Assembly (NCBI GenBank): GCA_963846635.1
Contig: CAWJXM010000054.1
Coordinates: 186,001 to 250,000 of the forward strand
Length of the DNA: 64,000 nucleotides
DNA from: AP-15 sp963846635
Lineage (GTDB): Bacteria; Pseudomonadota; Alphaproteobacteria; ATCC43930; CGMCC-115725
Reading direction: 5' to 3'
The notes below the pieces were generated by a model. It was given only the letters and a program-made list of their open reading frames with translations, was not told the origin of the DNA and made no database searches. Below, piece after piece: positions 45,862 through 54,812 of the stretch; within the stretch, counting starts at the first letter, position 1; each line of letters starts with the position of its first letter. Both the position numbers and the translations under genes were made by a program.

Positions 45862-45910
45862 CCGCTCATGGTGCGAACCGATGGGGCAGAAGAGGGGTTG
45901 GATCCGCGCG

Positions 45911-46294
45911 TCACGTCTCTTCCGGAGGCCAATCGTAAAGCATAAGGCTGATTTCATCGCCGTTGAGATCGACCTCGAGCACCCGGTTGACCGGATCACC
46001 GGTGACGGCGAGCTCGTCGAGCGCTGCCAGGAAGAGCTTTCGCTGCAGCTCGCGGGCGACAACCGGGATCAGGATGACGAGACCGGCATGCAGCGGCTCG
46101 GTCGTATAGAGGCGGCGGAAGTCGCTGGCATTATTGGTGACGAGAATGAAATCACCATCGCTGGCGTAGCGTACGACATTCCAGTCCTTCCAGCCTGCGC
46201 GGCCGACACGCGCAACATGCTGGGCCTCATGACCGGCTTGCCCGGCGACGGAAACCAGGTCGACGCTGAGACATTCGTCGATCAGAAACCTCAC
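45911..46294 (-). CDS. DUF5615 PIN-like toxin
   Basis: The 127-residue protein matches the DUF5615 PIN-like family: MRFLIDECLS with the first acidic residues, GHEAQHVARVG, DWNVVRYASDGDFILVTNNASDF with the central acidic cluster, and a C-terminal strand region. PIN-like proteins are predicted RNases. It overlaps the upstream DUF433 gene by four bases, the standard arrangement of the DUF433/DUF5615 toxin-antitoxin pair. Confidence 0.85.
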   Translation of the reverse strand: MRFLIDECLSVDLVSVAGQAGHEAQHVARVGRAGWKDWNVVRYASDGDFILVTNNASDFRRLYTTEPLHAGLVILIPVVARELQRKLFLAALDELAVTGDPVNRVLEVDLNGDEISLMLYDWPPEET

Positions 46295-46902
46295 GACACC
46301 GCGATGGTGTCGAGCTTGCGCCGTGTTCGATGCACCGGCTTGTTATCCCGCCAGGGCTGATTGCGCGGCCGTCCGCGCAGCGGGTAGGCGGCGGCATATA
46401 CCGGCGCCAGCCGGATCATCTCGCCGGTAAGGCGAGGATAGCTTTCGACCAACTCGGCCGCCGTGGAGCCTTTCGCCACGAGCTCGGCAATCATATGCAC
46501 CGGCACGCGCGTGCCGCGAAACACGGGATCGCCGCCCATGATGTCGGAATCGGAGACGACGAGACGTCGGGCCCGGCGCAATTCACGGAGCGACGTTGCA
46601 AGCTCCCGCCGTGGTTCGCGCAGATCGATTTTGACGAGGCCGCCCTCGAGGGAGACGACATTGCGCGGGGATGCCCCAAGCGCATCGAAGACCTGGCGCC
46701 GCAACTCGGGCGCGACGCGATCGGCAAGCCGTCGCTCAACGGCAAGAGAGACGAGGGCGCGCGCATCGAGCAGCCGACCGCCTTCCGCGCCGGTAACGGC
46801 AGAAACCGTCTTCTTGTCGATTGCATTGTTCACGGCCTTGAGAGGCAGGCCGGTAAGCACAGCGGCCTCGGTCGGTGTGAAGAGCGTCTCATATGGCTGC
46901 AT
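46291..46902 (-). CDS. DUF433 antitoxin with extra N-terminal DNA-binding-like domain
   Basis: The 203-residue protein has a C-terminal DUF433 domain (SDSDIMGGDPVFRGTRVPVH, then AAELVESYPRLTGEMIRLA). This is preceded by about 110 residues that start like a MerR/XRE-type winged helix (TPTEAAVLTGLPLKAVNNAI). Typical DUF433 antitoxins are about 75 residues, so this is the long form with its own promoter-binding domain. A perfect palindrome lies just upstream of the start (46915-46936), probably its operator. Confidence 0.82.
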   Translation of the reverse strand: MQPYETLFTPTEAAVLTGLPLKAVNNAIDKKTVSAVTGAEGGRLLDARALVSLAVERRLADRVAPELRRQVFDALGASPRNVVSLEGGLVKIDLREPRRELATSLRELRRARRLVVSDSDIMGGDPVFRGTRVPVHMIAELVAKGSTAAELVESYPRLTGEMIRLAPVYAAAYPLRGRPRNQPWRDNKPVHRTRRKLDTIAVS

Positions 46903-46914
46903 GGCGTACCTTAA

Positions 46915-46936
46915 ATATTCTCTATACAGAGAATAT
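46915..46936. promoter_or_regulatory. Perfect 9-bp palindromic operator of the DUF433/DUF5615 pair
   Basis: ATATTCTCT (46915-46923) and AGAGAATAT (46928-46936) are exact inverted repeats with a four-base spacer, 13 bases before the antitoxin start, in an AT-rich promoter-like stretch. Autoregulation by the toxin-antitoxin complex is expected. Confidence 0.75.
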
Positions 46937-47607
46937 ATTATTTTATGGCTAAAAGCAAGAACTGGCAAAAATCGTTCAAAATTGTGGTTGCTCCGAGATA
47001 GTATCGAAGGGGGATTAGAGATGAAAAACAATATCATAGCTGAGCAGGGTACGCTTGGCGGCCAACCATAGCCGCTCGTGCTCGATGGTGGTTCAGGCGA
47101 GGCGGGAATGCGTGATAACGGTCTCGCGTACGCAACCTCGCTGCGCTGGGTAATACCTGTCCTTCGTTACCACGTTTATATTTTCTCTTATGCCGTGTGA
47201 TAAAACGACGATCTTCGTAACGGTTTTCCCAGATATAAAGACGGCCTCCGGAGGGCTAGTTATAGCGACGCGCACTGATCCTCGAAGCCCTCGCCCTAGC
47301 GCGAGCCGAGCGCGGCGTGCCGACACACGCAAAATTCGCATTGACCGAGAGCTAGAGCCACTGCCCGTTTTTTGGGCAGCAAGATCACGGGCGCAATTAT
47401 CCCCCGCGCTCAACGCCGCAAGCGGCCGGGATCACTCGCCCGACCGCGCCGGCACCCCCGGCTGGTTCCCCGTCATGCACGACTTTTCACCGATCCATCC
47501 CCACCCGGCAGGGATACCCGTCATCAATATCTTGTGTCCGCCGGCCGTCAAGTAATCCGCAGTGAGCAAGTATTCGCCGCGCCGGAGAACAAGTAAATTT
47601 TTAAGTA
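46937..47607. other. Gap between toxin-antitoxin pair and IS982
   Basis: No gene is supported on either strand. The first 100 bases are AT-rich and probably contain the promoter of the DUF433 gene. Confidence 0.45.
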
Positions 47608-48599
47608 ACCCGAACTACGGATAAGGGTTGAGGGGATTCCCAAAGAACCAAGGCTTTAACAGCATCGGCTTGCGAACCCTGAGCGTCAAACCCGGGTCTG
47701 GAGAGCCCCCTCAATGGCGATCGATATCACAGCGCTGTATTGCTGTCTCGATGACTTCTGCAAGCTGTTCGCAGACTGGGAAGCGCACCGGTTGCTCCCG
47801 TCGGAGCAGACCCGGCAGCGCCCAGGCAAGCTGTCGCGCGCCGAGATGCTGTTCATTGTGGTGCTGTTTCACCTCTCGCCGTTCAAGCACTTCAAGGCAT
47901 TCTACTGCTACGGGATCGGCCAGCAGTATCGCGCCTGCTTTGGCGATCTGCCGCATTATGACCGCTTCGTCAGCTTGATGCCGCGGCTGTTCGTCCCTCT
48001 GATGGTGCTGCTGCACAGCCTCAGCGGCGAGCCAAGCGGCGTCTACTTCGCTGATTCAACCAAGCTCGCCGTCTGCCACAATCGCCGCATTCACCGCCAT
48101 AAGGTGTTCGAGGGCCTCGCCGCACGCGGCAAGACCAGCATGGGCTGGTTCTACGGCCTCAAGCTGCACTTCGTGATCAACCACAAAGGTCAGGTCATGG
48201 CGCTGAAAATCACCCCCGGCAACACCGCCGACAGCACCGTGCTCGACGCGATGACCCAGCACCTGGCCGGCACCCTCTACGCCGACAAGGGCTACATCGG
48301 CCGCGAACTCTTCACCAAACTCTGGCAGCGGGGCTTGCACCTCATCACCAGCATCCGGCGCAACATGAGGAACTATCTCATGCCGCTAGCCGACAAGATC
48401 ATGCTGCGCAAGCGCGTCCTCATCGAGACCGTACTCGATACTCTGAAATCCGAAATGGGGCTTGAGCATTCACGCCACAGGTCGGTGATCAACGCCATGG
48501 TCCATGTCCTGTCCTGCCGCGTCGCCTACGCTTTCAGGCCGGGCAAGCCTTCCATCTCGCTCACAAGCCAACGCCTCGAGGCGTATCCGTAGTTGGGGT
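47608..48599 (+). mobile_element. IS982-family insertion sequence (992 bp)
   Basis: The ends are ACCCGAACTACGGATA (from 47608) and the near complement of it ending at 48599, differing at one base over 16. A six-base duplication TAAGTA (47602-47607 and 48600-48605) flanks the element. It contains one intact transposase gene. Confidence 0.88.
47714..48592 (+). CDS. IS982-family transposase
   Basis: The 292-residue protein has the IS982 DDE residues: VYFADSTKLAVCHNRRIHRH (Asp), TLYADKGYIGRELF (Asp) and VLIETVLDTLKSEMGLEHSR (Glu). HFVINHKGQVMALKITPGN is also typical. The ORF fills the element and ends eight bases before its right end. No disruption is seen, so the element may be active. Confidence 0.93.
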   Translation: MAIDITALYCCLDDFCKLFADWEAHRLLPSEQTRQRPGKLSRAEMLFIVVLFHLSPFKHFKAFYCYGIGQQYRACFGDLPHYDRFVSLMPRLFVPLMVLLHSLSGEPSGVYFADSTKLAVCHNRRIHRHKVFEGLAARGKTSMGWFYGLKLHFVINHKGQVMALKITPGNTADSTVLDAMTQHLAGTLYADKGYIGRELFTKLWQRGLHLITSIRRNMRNYLMPLADKIMLRKRVLIETVLDTLKSEMGLEHSRHRSVINAMVHVLSCRVAYAFRPGKPSISLTSQRLEAYP

Positions 48600-48931
48600 T
48601 AAGTAGAAACATGGCGAGGCGCGGGATAGCTTCGCAGACGCCCACGAATACTTGTTTTTTGCCTATTCGTTGGGCAATTTGCTTGTCATAAACACCTCAC
48701 ATGGGACGGGACCCGGTCAACTGGTTTGATTATTGGTTCATGCTGATCCTCTTCCTTGATCTCGGTTCGAGCCTTTTGTCGGCTGCAGCGACGTGCCGCA
48801 GAACCTCACATCCGGTCGCCGCTCGAAGCAGCTGATACCAAAATCCCTCATACTCGAGGCCACGGCTCGGGAGGATGGGACCAATCTTTATGGCGGCATC
48901 TCTCAGCCAGGACGTTATACAGCCCATCCAC
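48600..48931. other. Gap between IS982 and the MITE-like repeat
   Basis: No gene is supported. The first six bases are the right copy of the IS982 target duplication. Confidence 0.45.
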
Positions 48932-49105
48932 GGCCCGTTCCCAACAGTGACACTGGTGGCGAATTCGGAGTTCGTCGTTTGTTCGCGGGCAGACATCTCG
49001 GCAAAACCCGCTCTTGCGGGCTTTCGGCCTGGCGGACGCACGCCGCGGCGGATATGACGGCAGGGCTGCTGAATTCGCCACCAGTGTCACTGTTGGGATC
49101 GGGCC
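48932..49105. repeat. 174-bp MITE-like element with 35-bp terminal inverted repeats
   Basis: GGCCCGTTCCCAACAGTGAC (from 48932) through GGTGGCGAATTC (to 48966) is repeated in inverse orientation at 49071-49105, with one mismatch in 35 bases. The 104 bases between are not coding. Both strands read PTVTLVANS near the ends, a phrase I recall from many spurious database ORFs, which suggests a multicopy element. No target duplication was found. Confidence 0.75.
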
Positions 49106-49246
49106 TATGAGGGCCGCGTAAACATCGCCGCGAACGGCAGCAGCCACAGCTCCATTGCCCGGATGCCGCCGGATGCATCAACCTTCGCCATGACCCACTC
49201 CCCCAAGAGGCCACACCGCGCCTCGTCTTGAGGGAAAGGATGGAAG

Positions 49247-50023
49247 ATGGCCGGGTTGCCACAGGGACCACTTCGCCGCCTACTCTCCCAGCTGCCGTCG
49301 CGTCTGCTCGCGCGACAACCTCCTGTCAGCCCGATGTCGCCGCCAGGGCTGCCTCCGGTGACCCGTGCCGAGATCTTGTCCCGCTATCGTCACCTGCGCC
49401 AGATCAGCAAGGAACTGCACGAGGCTGTCCTGGACATCACCGCTGCCGACGTGCTGCTCGACTGGGCCAGGCGGATCGATCTGACGCAGGGCAGGACGGT
49501 GATAGCGGACAGCGAATCTGAAATTGTGCTCGCCGAGGATCTGGCGATTTATCTGGCCCGGTTGGGCCGCCCACACCCGCTCGACCGTTACGCCCGAGTT
49601 GCAGGTTTTGCGCCTGGCTCCGACGCAGCGATCGTGCTCGAAGCCATGCGCCATGCCCGTTTCTCGCTCTGGCACATTGAGCGTCACCACGAAACCACCG
49701 GTCTGATCCTGCGCGACCTGCTGCGCGACGAGGAGATCTGGCTAATCGACGAGGCCCTGGCGAAGAACGTGCGGCCGGGACGGGAGATGGCCGCACGCCT
49801 CATCGTACCCGACCGCTTCGCAATGACGGCTCGCGTCATTGTGCCGATCATCCCGGCTCTGATGACACGCTCGGAGCTGATGGAAGAAGTGTCCATCAGA
49901 GCCCCTGCTTTGAGAAGCCTCCAAGGAAAAGCCCTTGCTGGGGACCCCCGTCTTGCCATCGGCATCTATCGCGCCGCCGTCGCCACGGGAGCAATGGACT
50001 TCGTCCGCTTCAAGCGGAAATAG
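49247..50023 (+). CDS. Unrecognised helical protein
   Basis: This is a 258-residue protein with a Pro/Arg-rich N-terminus, then helices containing EILSRYRHLRQISKELHEAV, ADSESEIVLAEDLAIYLARL, FSLWHIERHHETTGLILRDL and AMTARVIVPIIPALMTRSEL. No catalytic motif or membrane segment was recognised. A good ribosome site (AGGGAAAGGATGG) precedes ATG. It stands alone between mobile elements. Confidence 0.6.
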   Translation: MAGLPQGPLRRLLSQLPSRLLARQPPVSPMSPPGLPPVTRAEILSRYRHLRQISKELHEAVLDITAADVLLDWARRIDLTQGRTVIADSESEIVLAEDLAIYLARLGRPHPLDRYARVAGFAPGSDAAIVLEAMRHARFSLWHIERHHETTGLILRDLLRDEEIWLIDEALAKNVRPGREMAARLIVPDRFAMTARVIVPIIPALMTRSELMEEVSIRAPALRSLQGKALAGDPRLAIGIYRAAVATGAMDFVRFKRK

Positions 50024-50118
50024 GCCAACCTTTCGCTTACAAACGCACTCCGGCTCCCCTCAAAAGCGCCAAAGTCCAGTTTAGTAGGTTGGCGGTTTAG
50101 TTCGAGCGCCGGCGGCTT

Positions 50119-50469
50119 TCAGTTTATCTTTTTCGACGCCGCCGGTAATTGGCGGGTTGCGTCAATCAATGCTTTCCTCGACTGCTCTTGAATATCCACG
50201 TCGTCAGCGTTCTCCGCAAGGTCCGCAAGTCTTTGAAGCGCCCCTGGCACGGCTGCACGAGCCTGTACCGCCCATTCGTCCAATATTTCCTGTGCGCCCG
50301 CACGGTCTTCTGCTGTGATGCCGGTTGCTGCAATGTTGTCTAGCAGTGTGGCGTATTTCTGGAATAGATTTAAAAAATCGGTGGCGATGCCTTAGTCTTT
50401 TAATTCGGTTAGACGCTGGCAGATTTCCGCCGCCTCTAGCCATCTCGGATCGATATTTTCGTTACTCAT
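50119..50469 (-). pseudogene. Small helical protein gene interrupted by a stop codon
   Basis: From ATG 50469 the frame reads MSNENIDPRWLEAAEICQRL then TELKD and a TAA stop, then continues in the same frame GIATDFLNLFQKYATLLDNI, AATGITAEDRAGAQ and so on to KKIN and a stop at 50119. The coherent helical composition on both sides of the TAA indicates one former gene of about 116 residues. No family was recognised. Confidence 0.55.
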
Positions 50470-50540
50470 CGAGATTGGTCTCGCCAATTAAAGTTAGCTC
50501 AATTTTAGCAGAGTGTTTGTCTCTGCGACTAGGGCATCGA

Positions 50541-51116
50541 TCAAGGTATTGTCGAATAGATCGCCCGGTGAATTGTGGCAATACCGCACTCGAACTCAGC
50601 GGCGAGTTGAGCAATGGTTTCGCCCTTTGTGTAGCGCTCAGCGATGATCTGCTTTTGCCGTGCGTTGAGCCGCTGTGGACGGCCGAATTCCACGCCGTTT
50701 TCTTTGGCCTTGGCAATCCCTGCCTGGGTGCGTGCCATGATCAGGGAGCGCTCAAATTGCGCCAGGCCGCCGAGGATCGTTAGCACGAGTTGGCCTAGAT
50801 CGCTCGTTGTGTCGCACCACAGCTCGGCAAGCGAGCGCAGCTTAGCGCCGCGGCTGGTTAATTCATCAACGATCGCCAACAAGTCGCGGGTTGAGCGGGC
50901 CAGGCGATCAAGCCGCGCGACGATTACAACATCACCAGACTGCACAGAACGCAGCATCTTTTGCAGCTGCGACCGGTTGTCGGCGTTCGCGCCCGATACC
51001 TTCTCACGGAATATCTTGGTACAGCCCGCGTCCCCAAGCTGCTTAATCTGGATATCGAGTGACTGATCTTTGGTCGAGACCCGAGCATAGCCGATGGTGG
51101 TCATTTCCGTCGCCAT
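50541..51116 (-). CDS. Serine recombinase (resolvase/invertase)
   Basis: The 191-residue protein has IGYARVSTKDQSLDIQIKQL with the catalytic Ser, VIVARLDRLARSTRDLLAIV, the E-helix region (VLTILGGLAQFERSLIMART) and a C-terminal helix-turn-helix (IAQLAAEFECGIATIHRAIY). All parts are intact. The true start may be the second Met (51104), where the family begins MTTIGYARVS. It lies next to a second, broken resolvase; both may belong to the transposon whose TniA-like gene follows. Confidence 0.9.
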   Translation of the reverse strand: MATEMTTIGYARVSTKDQSLDIQIKQLGDAGCTKIFREKVSGANADNRSQLQKMLRSVQSGDVVIVARLDRLARSTRDLLAIVDELTSRGAKLRSLAELWCDTTSDLGQLVLTILGGLAQFERSLIMARTQAGIAKAKENGVEFGRPQRLNARQKQIIAERYTKGETIAQLAAEFECGIATIHRAIYSTIP

Positions 51117-51197
51117 TTTGGAAAGATGACTTTTGGAAATATAAGTCCCGCACGAATCCTGTGACCTTCAAAGATAAGTGGCGGGGTTTCTTCAGCA

Positions 51198-51778
51198 CTA
51201 CTTGGCGGGCGCCTGCCGCCCGAGGGTCCGGTAGACGGTCGGGCGAGACACCGAGAACAGCTCGGCCAGATCGCTGATGGTATACTCGCCGGTGTCGTGC
51301 ATCCGGCGCAGCTCCTTCTGCTGTTTCTCGGAGAGCTTTGGCTGCTTGCCGCGCAGCTTTCCCTGCGCCCGGGCGATTGCCATGCCCTCGCGCGTGCGCA
51401 GACGGATCAGGTCGGCTTCGAATTCGGCGAGGTAGCCAGGATGTTGAAGAACATCTTGCCCATCGGATCGGCCGGATCGTAGACGCTTGATCCGAGCGCG
51501 AGTTTGACGCCGCGCGCCACGAGCGCGTCGGCGATGGTGCGGGCATCCGGGACCGATCGCGCTAATCGGTCGAGCTTGGGCACGACGAGCGTGTCGCCGG
51601 CGCGCACGGCGGCAAGCGCCTGGTCAAGGCCGGGACGGGACCGGTTGGTGCCCGTCAATCCATGATCGGTGTATATCCGCTCGGGGGCGACGCCGAGCTT
51701 TTCGAGGGCCGCCTTCTGGGCGGCGAGGTCCTGCTTGTCGGTGGAGCAGCGGGCGTAGCCGATCGGGGTCGCGGTCAT
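51198..51778 (-). pseudogene. Second serine recombinase, frameshifted
   Basis: IGYARCSTDKQDLAAQKAAL and VPKLDRLARSVPDARTIADA give the catalytic domain. Near 51430 the frame breaks after FFNILAT and continues in another frame with AEFEADLIRLRTREGMAIAR and the helix-turn-helix YTISDLAELFSVSRPTVYRT. One missing base explains the break. It is divergent from the TniA-like gene, and the 55 bases between (51779-51833) are the likely resolution site. Confidence 0.85.
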
Positions 51779-51833
51779 GGCCCGAAATGTACGATAAACC
51801 CCCCACAAACGATATCTTAACCGTACTGCTCAT

Positions 51834-52591
51834 ATGAGACGGCGTTCCGCGCGTCATTGCAGCGCTCGCCCAGCTGGCGAGGACTGTTCGTTGAAAGATC
51901 CTCTTTCGGACAACTCTTCCACACGCGGTTGGCTCAAAGCAAGGAGGCTGAACATAGCGCGCGATCAGAAGCCGCCCCCCACGGCCGCGGTCCTGGACGG
52001 TGAACAGCGCCAGTTGGCGATGACGCGCTTCGCCGTTTTGCAGCCCCACCTTGAAGAGGAAGTTCCGCTTGCGCGTGCCGCGGAGCATGCCGGCGTTCCG
52101 ATTCGCACGGCGGAGCGCTGGCTGGCCAGTTATCGGCAACTCGGGCTTGCCGGCCTAGCGCGAGCGATCCGAGGCGATGCCGGGGCGCATCGGCTGCCTG
52201 GCGAGCTGGTCGCGCTCGTCGAAGGCATGGCGCTGAAGAAACCGCGAGCTTCAGCCGCCGCCATTCACCGCCGCATCGGCAAGATCGCGCCGGCGCAAGG
52301 CTGGCGCGTTCCCTCGTACAGCACGGTCTACGCGATCCTCGCGGCCATTGATCCGGCGGCGATGACTCTGGCGCATGAAGGCGCAGCCGCCTTCCGCGAC
52401 CGGTTCGAGATGATTTACCGGCACCGGGCGAGTGCTCCCAACGCGGTCTGGCAGGCCGATCACACCCCGCTCGATCTGCTCATCCTCGACCAGGCGGGCA
52501 AACCGGCGCGCCCGTGGCTGACGACGGTTATCGACGATCATTCTCGCGTGTTGGCCGGTGCCATGGCCTTTATCGACGCGCCGTCGATCCA
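51834..52591 (+). pseudogene. TniA-like DDE transposase, 3'-truncated
   Basis: N-terminal helix-turn-helix domains are present (EEVPLARAAEHAGVPIRTAE, RWLASYRQLGLAGLAR), followed by the start of an rve-type catalytic core (NAVWQADHTPLDLLILDQAG, WLTTVIDDHSRVLAGAMAFI) with the first Asp. At 52592 it runs into a 34-bp transposon end, and the remaining catalytic Asp and Glu are lost; the fused frame ends at 52676. TTG at 51891 is an alternative start. It pairs with the divergent resolvase, as in Tn402/Tn5053-type units. Confidence 0.78.
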
Positions 52592-53099
52592 GGGGTCCAG
52601 TAGCAGCGGAACCGAAAGTTCGATTGAACCCGAGACGCCTCCGAGTTTGCTGTCCGGAGTTAAATGCACGAGTTGATGCATGTCGCCCGCCTAACATCGG
52701 CAAGTCGGGCGCCGTCGCGGGAACCTATGCATTAAACGTTGGTTTTCTGCTCCCCTATGGTCGAGTCGGTTAAGAAGCGGGTGGTTCCTCTGCTGATTGG
52801 CTTGTAGTTGAATATTGGTCCACAAAGGAGGTCACATGCCAGCAGCAGGGACAGTCCAACCGATCCTCGTGAAGCGGTATGCTCGAAACCGCCTATATGA
52901 CACGGCAAATCAACGCCATGTCTCCACTGAGCAGCTTCGTGGGTGGGGCCGCTAAGGGGCTGGCATTTTCAGTGATTGACACCGAGTCCGGGGTTGACAT
53001 CACCCAAGTCCTGTTAGCCTGAAGGTCGATTAACTCGGCGGTATGTGGATCCGCTGGATAGCCTGAATCGAACTTTCGGTTCCGCTGCTACCGGACCCC
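52592..53099. mobile_element. 508-bp element with 34-bp terminal inverted repeats
   Basis: The left arm GGGGTCCAGTAGCAGCGGAA (52592-52625, ending GTTCGATT) and right arm (53066-53099) are inverted copies with one mismatch over 34 bases. The left flank is a truncated TniA-like gene and the right flank a truncated repA, with no duplication between them. A deletion therefore probably accompanied the insertion, or the arms belong to a composite. It encodes only a phaR-like remnant and no transposase. Confidence 0.78.
52836..53022 (+). pseudogene. PhaR-like (PHB accumulation regulator DNA-binding domain) remnant
   Basis: A very strong ribosome site (AAAGGAGGTCAC) precedes ATG. The protein reads VQPILVKRYARNRLYDTANQ and RHVSTEQLRGW in the first frame and AKGLAFSVIDTESGVDITQV then LLA and a stop in a second frame. 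Together this matches the N-terminal DNA-binding domain of PhaR-type regulators. The break near 52948 is a one-base change. The usual C-terminal part is absent. Confidence 0.65.
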
Positions 53100-53306
53100 C
53101 GGGTTCCGGTAGGGAAGGGAGGTCTGGCAAAAGACGGTGTGCTGAAAGGAAAGCCGCTGCTCGTCGTCCTGCTCAGTGAGTTCAGGCGGCTGTATCAGTC
53201 GTTTATGAACTCGGCTGTTGGTGTTGATCTTCTTCGCGGCCCGGACAGCCGGAAGGCTGGCGATGATGTTGCCTAAGCTCAGTTGCGGATTGTCGCCGTC
53301 GTTCAT
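53100..53306 (-). pseudogene. Plasmid replication initiator RepA, N-terminal fragment
   Basis: The start at 53306 gives about 68 residues of RepA-like protein, ending LSFQHTVFCQTSLPYRNPG. The QH-x-V-x-CQT-x-LPYR block is a hallmark of a broad plasmid RepA family. The gene is cut at the inverted-repeat element (53099). The upstream region (53307-53708) carries direct repeats that could be iterons. Confidence 0.68.
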
Positions 53307-53402
53307 GGTGTGATCCCCCGGACTCTGCTTGCGTCGGTCGGATCGTCACGTCAACTGGCACTCCGTGCCATGCGAGAGGGCCAGCCCTCTCGCGCTCTCC
53401 CG

Positions 53403-53511
53403 GAGTATTTGCACAAGGAAATTGTCCCTATTAGAATAATCCCACGGTACAGACCGTATGTTCACAGTCAGCACATCGCTGGCGTTCCAAAAGAGTATTT
53501 GCTCAAGGAAA
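53403..53511. repeat. Two 19-bp direct repeats upstream of the repA fragment (iteron-like)
   Basis: GAGTATTTGCACAAGGAAA (53403-53421) and GAGTATTTGCTCAAGGAAA (53493-53511) match at 18 of 19 bases, with a 90-base period. Their place just upstream of a repA start fits iterons of a replication origin, but only two are seen. The remaining bases of 53307-53708 show no gene. Confidence 0.5.
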
Positions 53512-53708
53512 AATCCGTTGTAGGCTTGCCTTGCGGTACAGGGAGGAGTCCCAATGACCGCCAAGGAAATGGAGCCGAGGCCGTGATGCGGTCGCGGCTC
53601 TTTTCGTTGGTGAGCATTGTTGTTGGATGACGATTTTCTTACTGCAATCCTTGACGCGTTAATCGGCTCTCCGGCTGTCGTGCAATCTCACTATGACAGG
53701 AGGAGACC

Positions 53709-54812
53709 ATGAGCATATTGTTTGTTGGGCTGGACGTTCATAAAGCCACGATCACCGCTGCTGTTGCCGAAGAGGGCCGTGACGGGGAAGTGCGCTCCCA
53801 TGCCACCATAGAAAATACGCCCGCAAGTGTGGGCGCGATGATCAAGCGCCTGGCCAAGTCAGGGCGTGAATTGCATTTCTGCTACGAGGCTGGCTGTTGC
53901 GGCTATGGCCTGTACCGGCAGATTACGGCTGCCGGTCACCTCTGCACGGTCGTGGCCCCGAGCATGATCCCGCGTAAGCCTGGCGAGCGTGTGAAGACGG
54001 ATCGCCGGGATGCCGTCATGCTGGCCCGTCTGCTACGGGCCGGTGAAATCCACGCGGTGTGGGTTCCCGACGCGGCCCACGAAGCGATGCGCGATCTGGT
54101 GCGTTCGCGGGCGGACGCTAAAGAGCAGGTGAAAGTCGCCAAGATACAGTTGCAGAGTTTTTTGCTGCGCCAGGGACGCATCTATGGCGGTGTGGCATGC
54201 TGGAGCCGAGCCCATGCTATTTGGCTTGCCGACCAGAAATTTGAGCACCAGGCGCAGCAGATCGTCTTTCAGGATTACATCAATGCCGTCCGGGATGCCG
54301 AAGACCGGCATGCGGCCCTTGTGAAGCAGATCGAAAGGCTTGTCCCGGAATGGAGAATGAGGCCCCTGGTTGAGGCGCTCTGCGTGATGAAAGGGCTTGA
54401 TGTGGTCGCGTCTTCGACGATCCTGTCCGTGACGGGGGACTTGAGGCGATTTTCTTCCCCTGTGAAACTCACGTCCTACCTTGGCCTTGTGCCGTCCGAG
54501 CATTCCAGTGGCGATAGCGTTAAGCGCGGCGGAATAACCAAGGCTGGCAACGTTGAGGTGCGGCGCGTTTTGGTTCAGGCAGCCTGGTGCTATCGTTTCC
54601 CTGCCCGCGTCACCAAACAAAAGGAGCGGCTGCATACAGAGGCCGAGAAAAAAGTGCGCGATGTCGCCTGGCGAGCGCAGGTGCGGTTGTGCGGCCGGTA
54701 TCGGCGGTTCATTGCCGGGGGAAAAAAAGCTTGCGTCGCCTGTACCGCGATTGCCCGCGAGCTGACAACGTTCATCTGGGAGATGGGGCAAGTGGTTCCT
54801 CTCGATAGCTGA
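53709..54812 (+). CDS. IS110-family transposase, second copy type
   Basis: The 367-residue protein has the DEDD core: FVGLDVHKATITAAVAEEG (Asp), HFCYEAGCCGYGLYR (Glu) and VKTDRRDAVMLARLLRAGEI (two Asp). The C-terminal Tnp20 domain has SYLGLVPSEHSSGDSVKRGG. AGGAGGAGACC precedes ATG. It is distinct from the transposases at 6127 and 55297. The 5' region 53600-53708 may hold its guide RNA. Exact ends not determined. Confidence 0.92.
   Translation: MSILFVGLDVHKATITAAVAEEGRDGEVRSHATIENTPASVGAMIKRLAKSGRELHFCYEAGCCGYGLYRQITAAGHLCTVVAPSMIPRKPGERVKTDRRDAVMLARLLRAGEIHAVWVPDAAHEAMRDLVRSRADAKEQVKVAKIQLQSFLLRQGRIYGGVACWSRAHAIWLADQKFEHQAQQIVFQDYINAVRDAEDRHAALVKQIERLVPEWRMRPLVEALCVMKGLDVVASSTILSVTGDLRRFSSPVKLTSYLGLVPSEHSSGDSVKRGGITKAGNVEVRRVLVQAAWCYRFPARVTKQKERLHTEAEKKVRDVAWRAQVRLCGRYRRFIAGGKKACVACTAIARELTTFIWEMGQVVPLDS

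Noticed and set aside
48756..49147. Several small ORFs around the 174-bp repeat
   Set aside because: They read through the inverted repeat on both strands and have no independent support.
53283..53630. 115-codon plus-strand frame upstream of the IS110 gene
   Set aside because: It crosses the direct repeats and the repA start; no motif or ribosome site.
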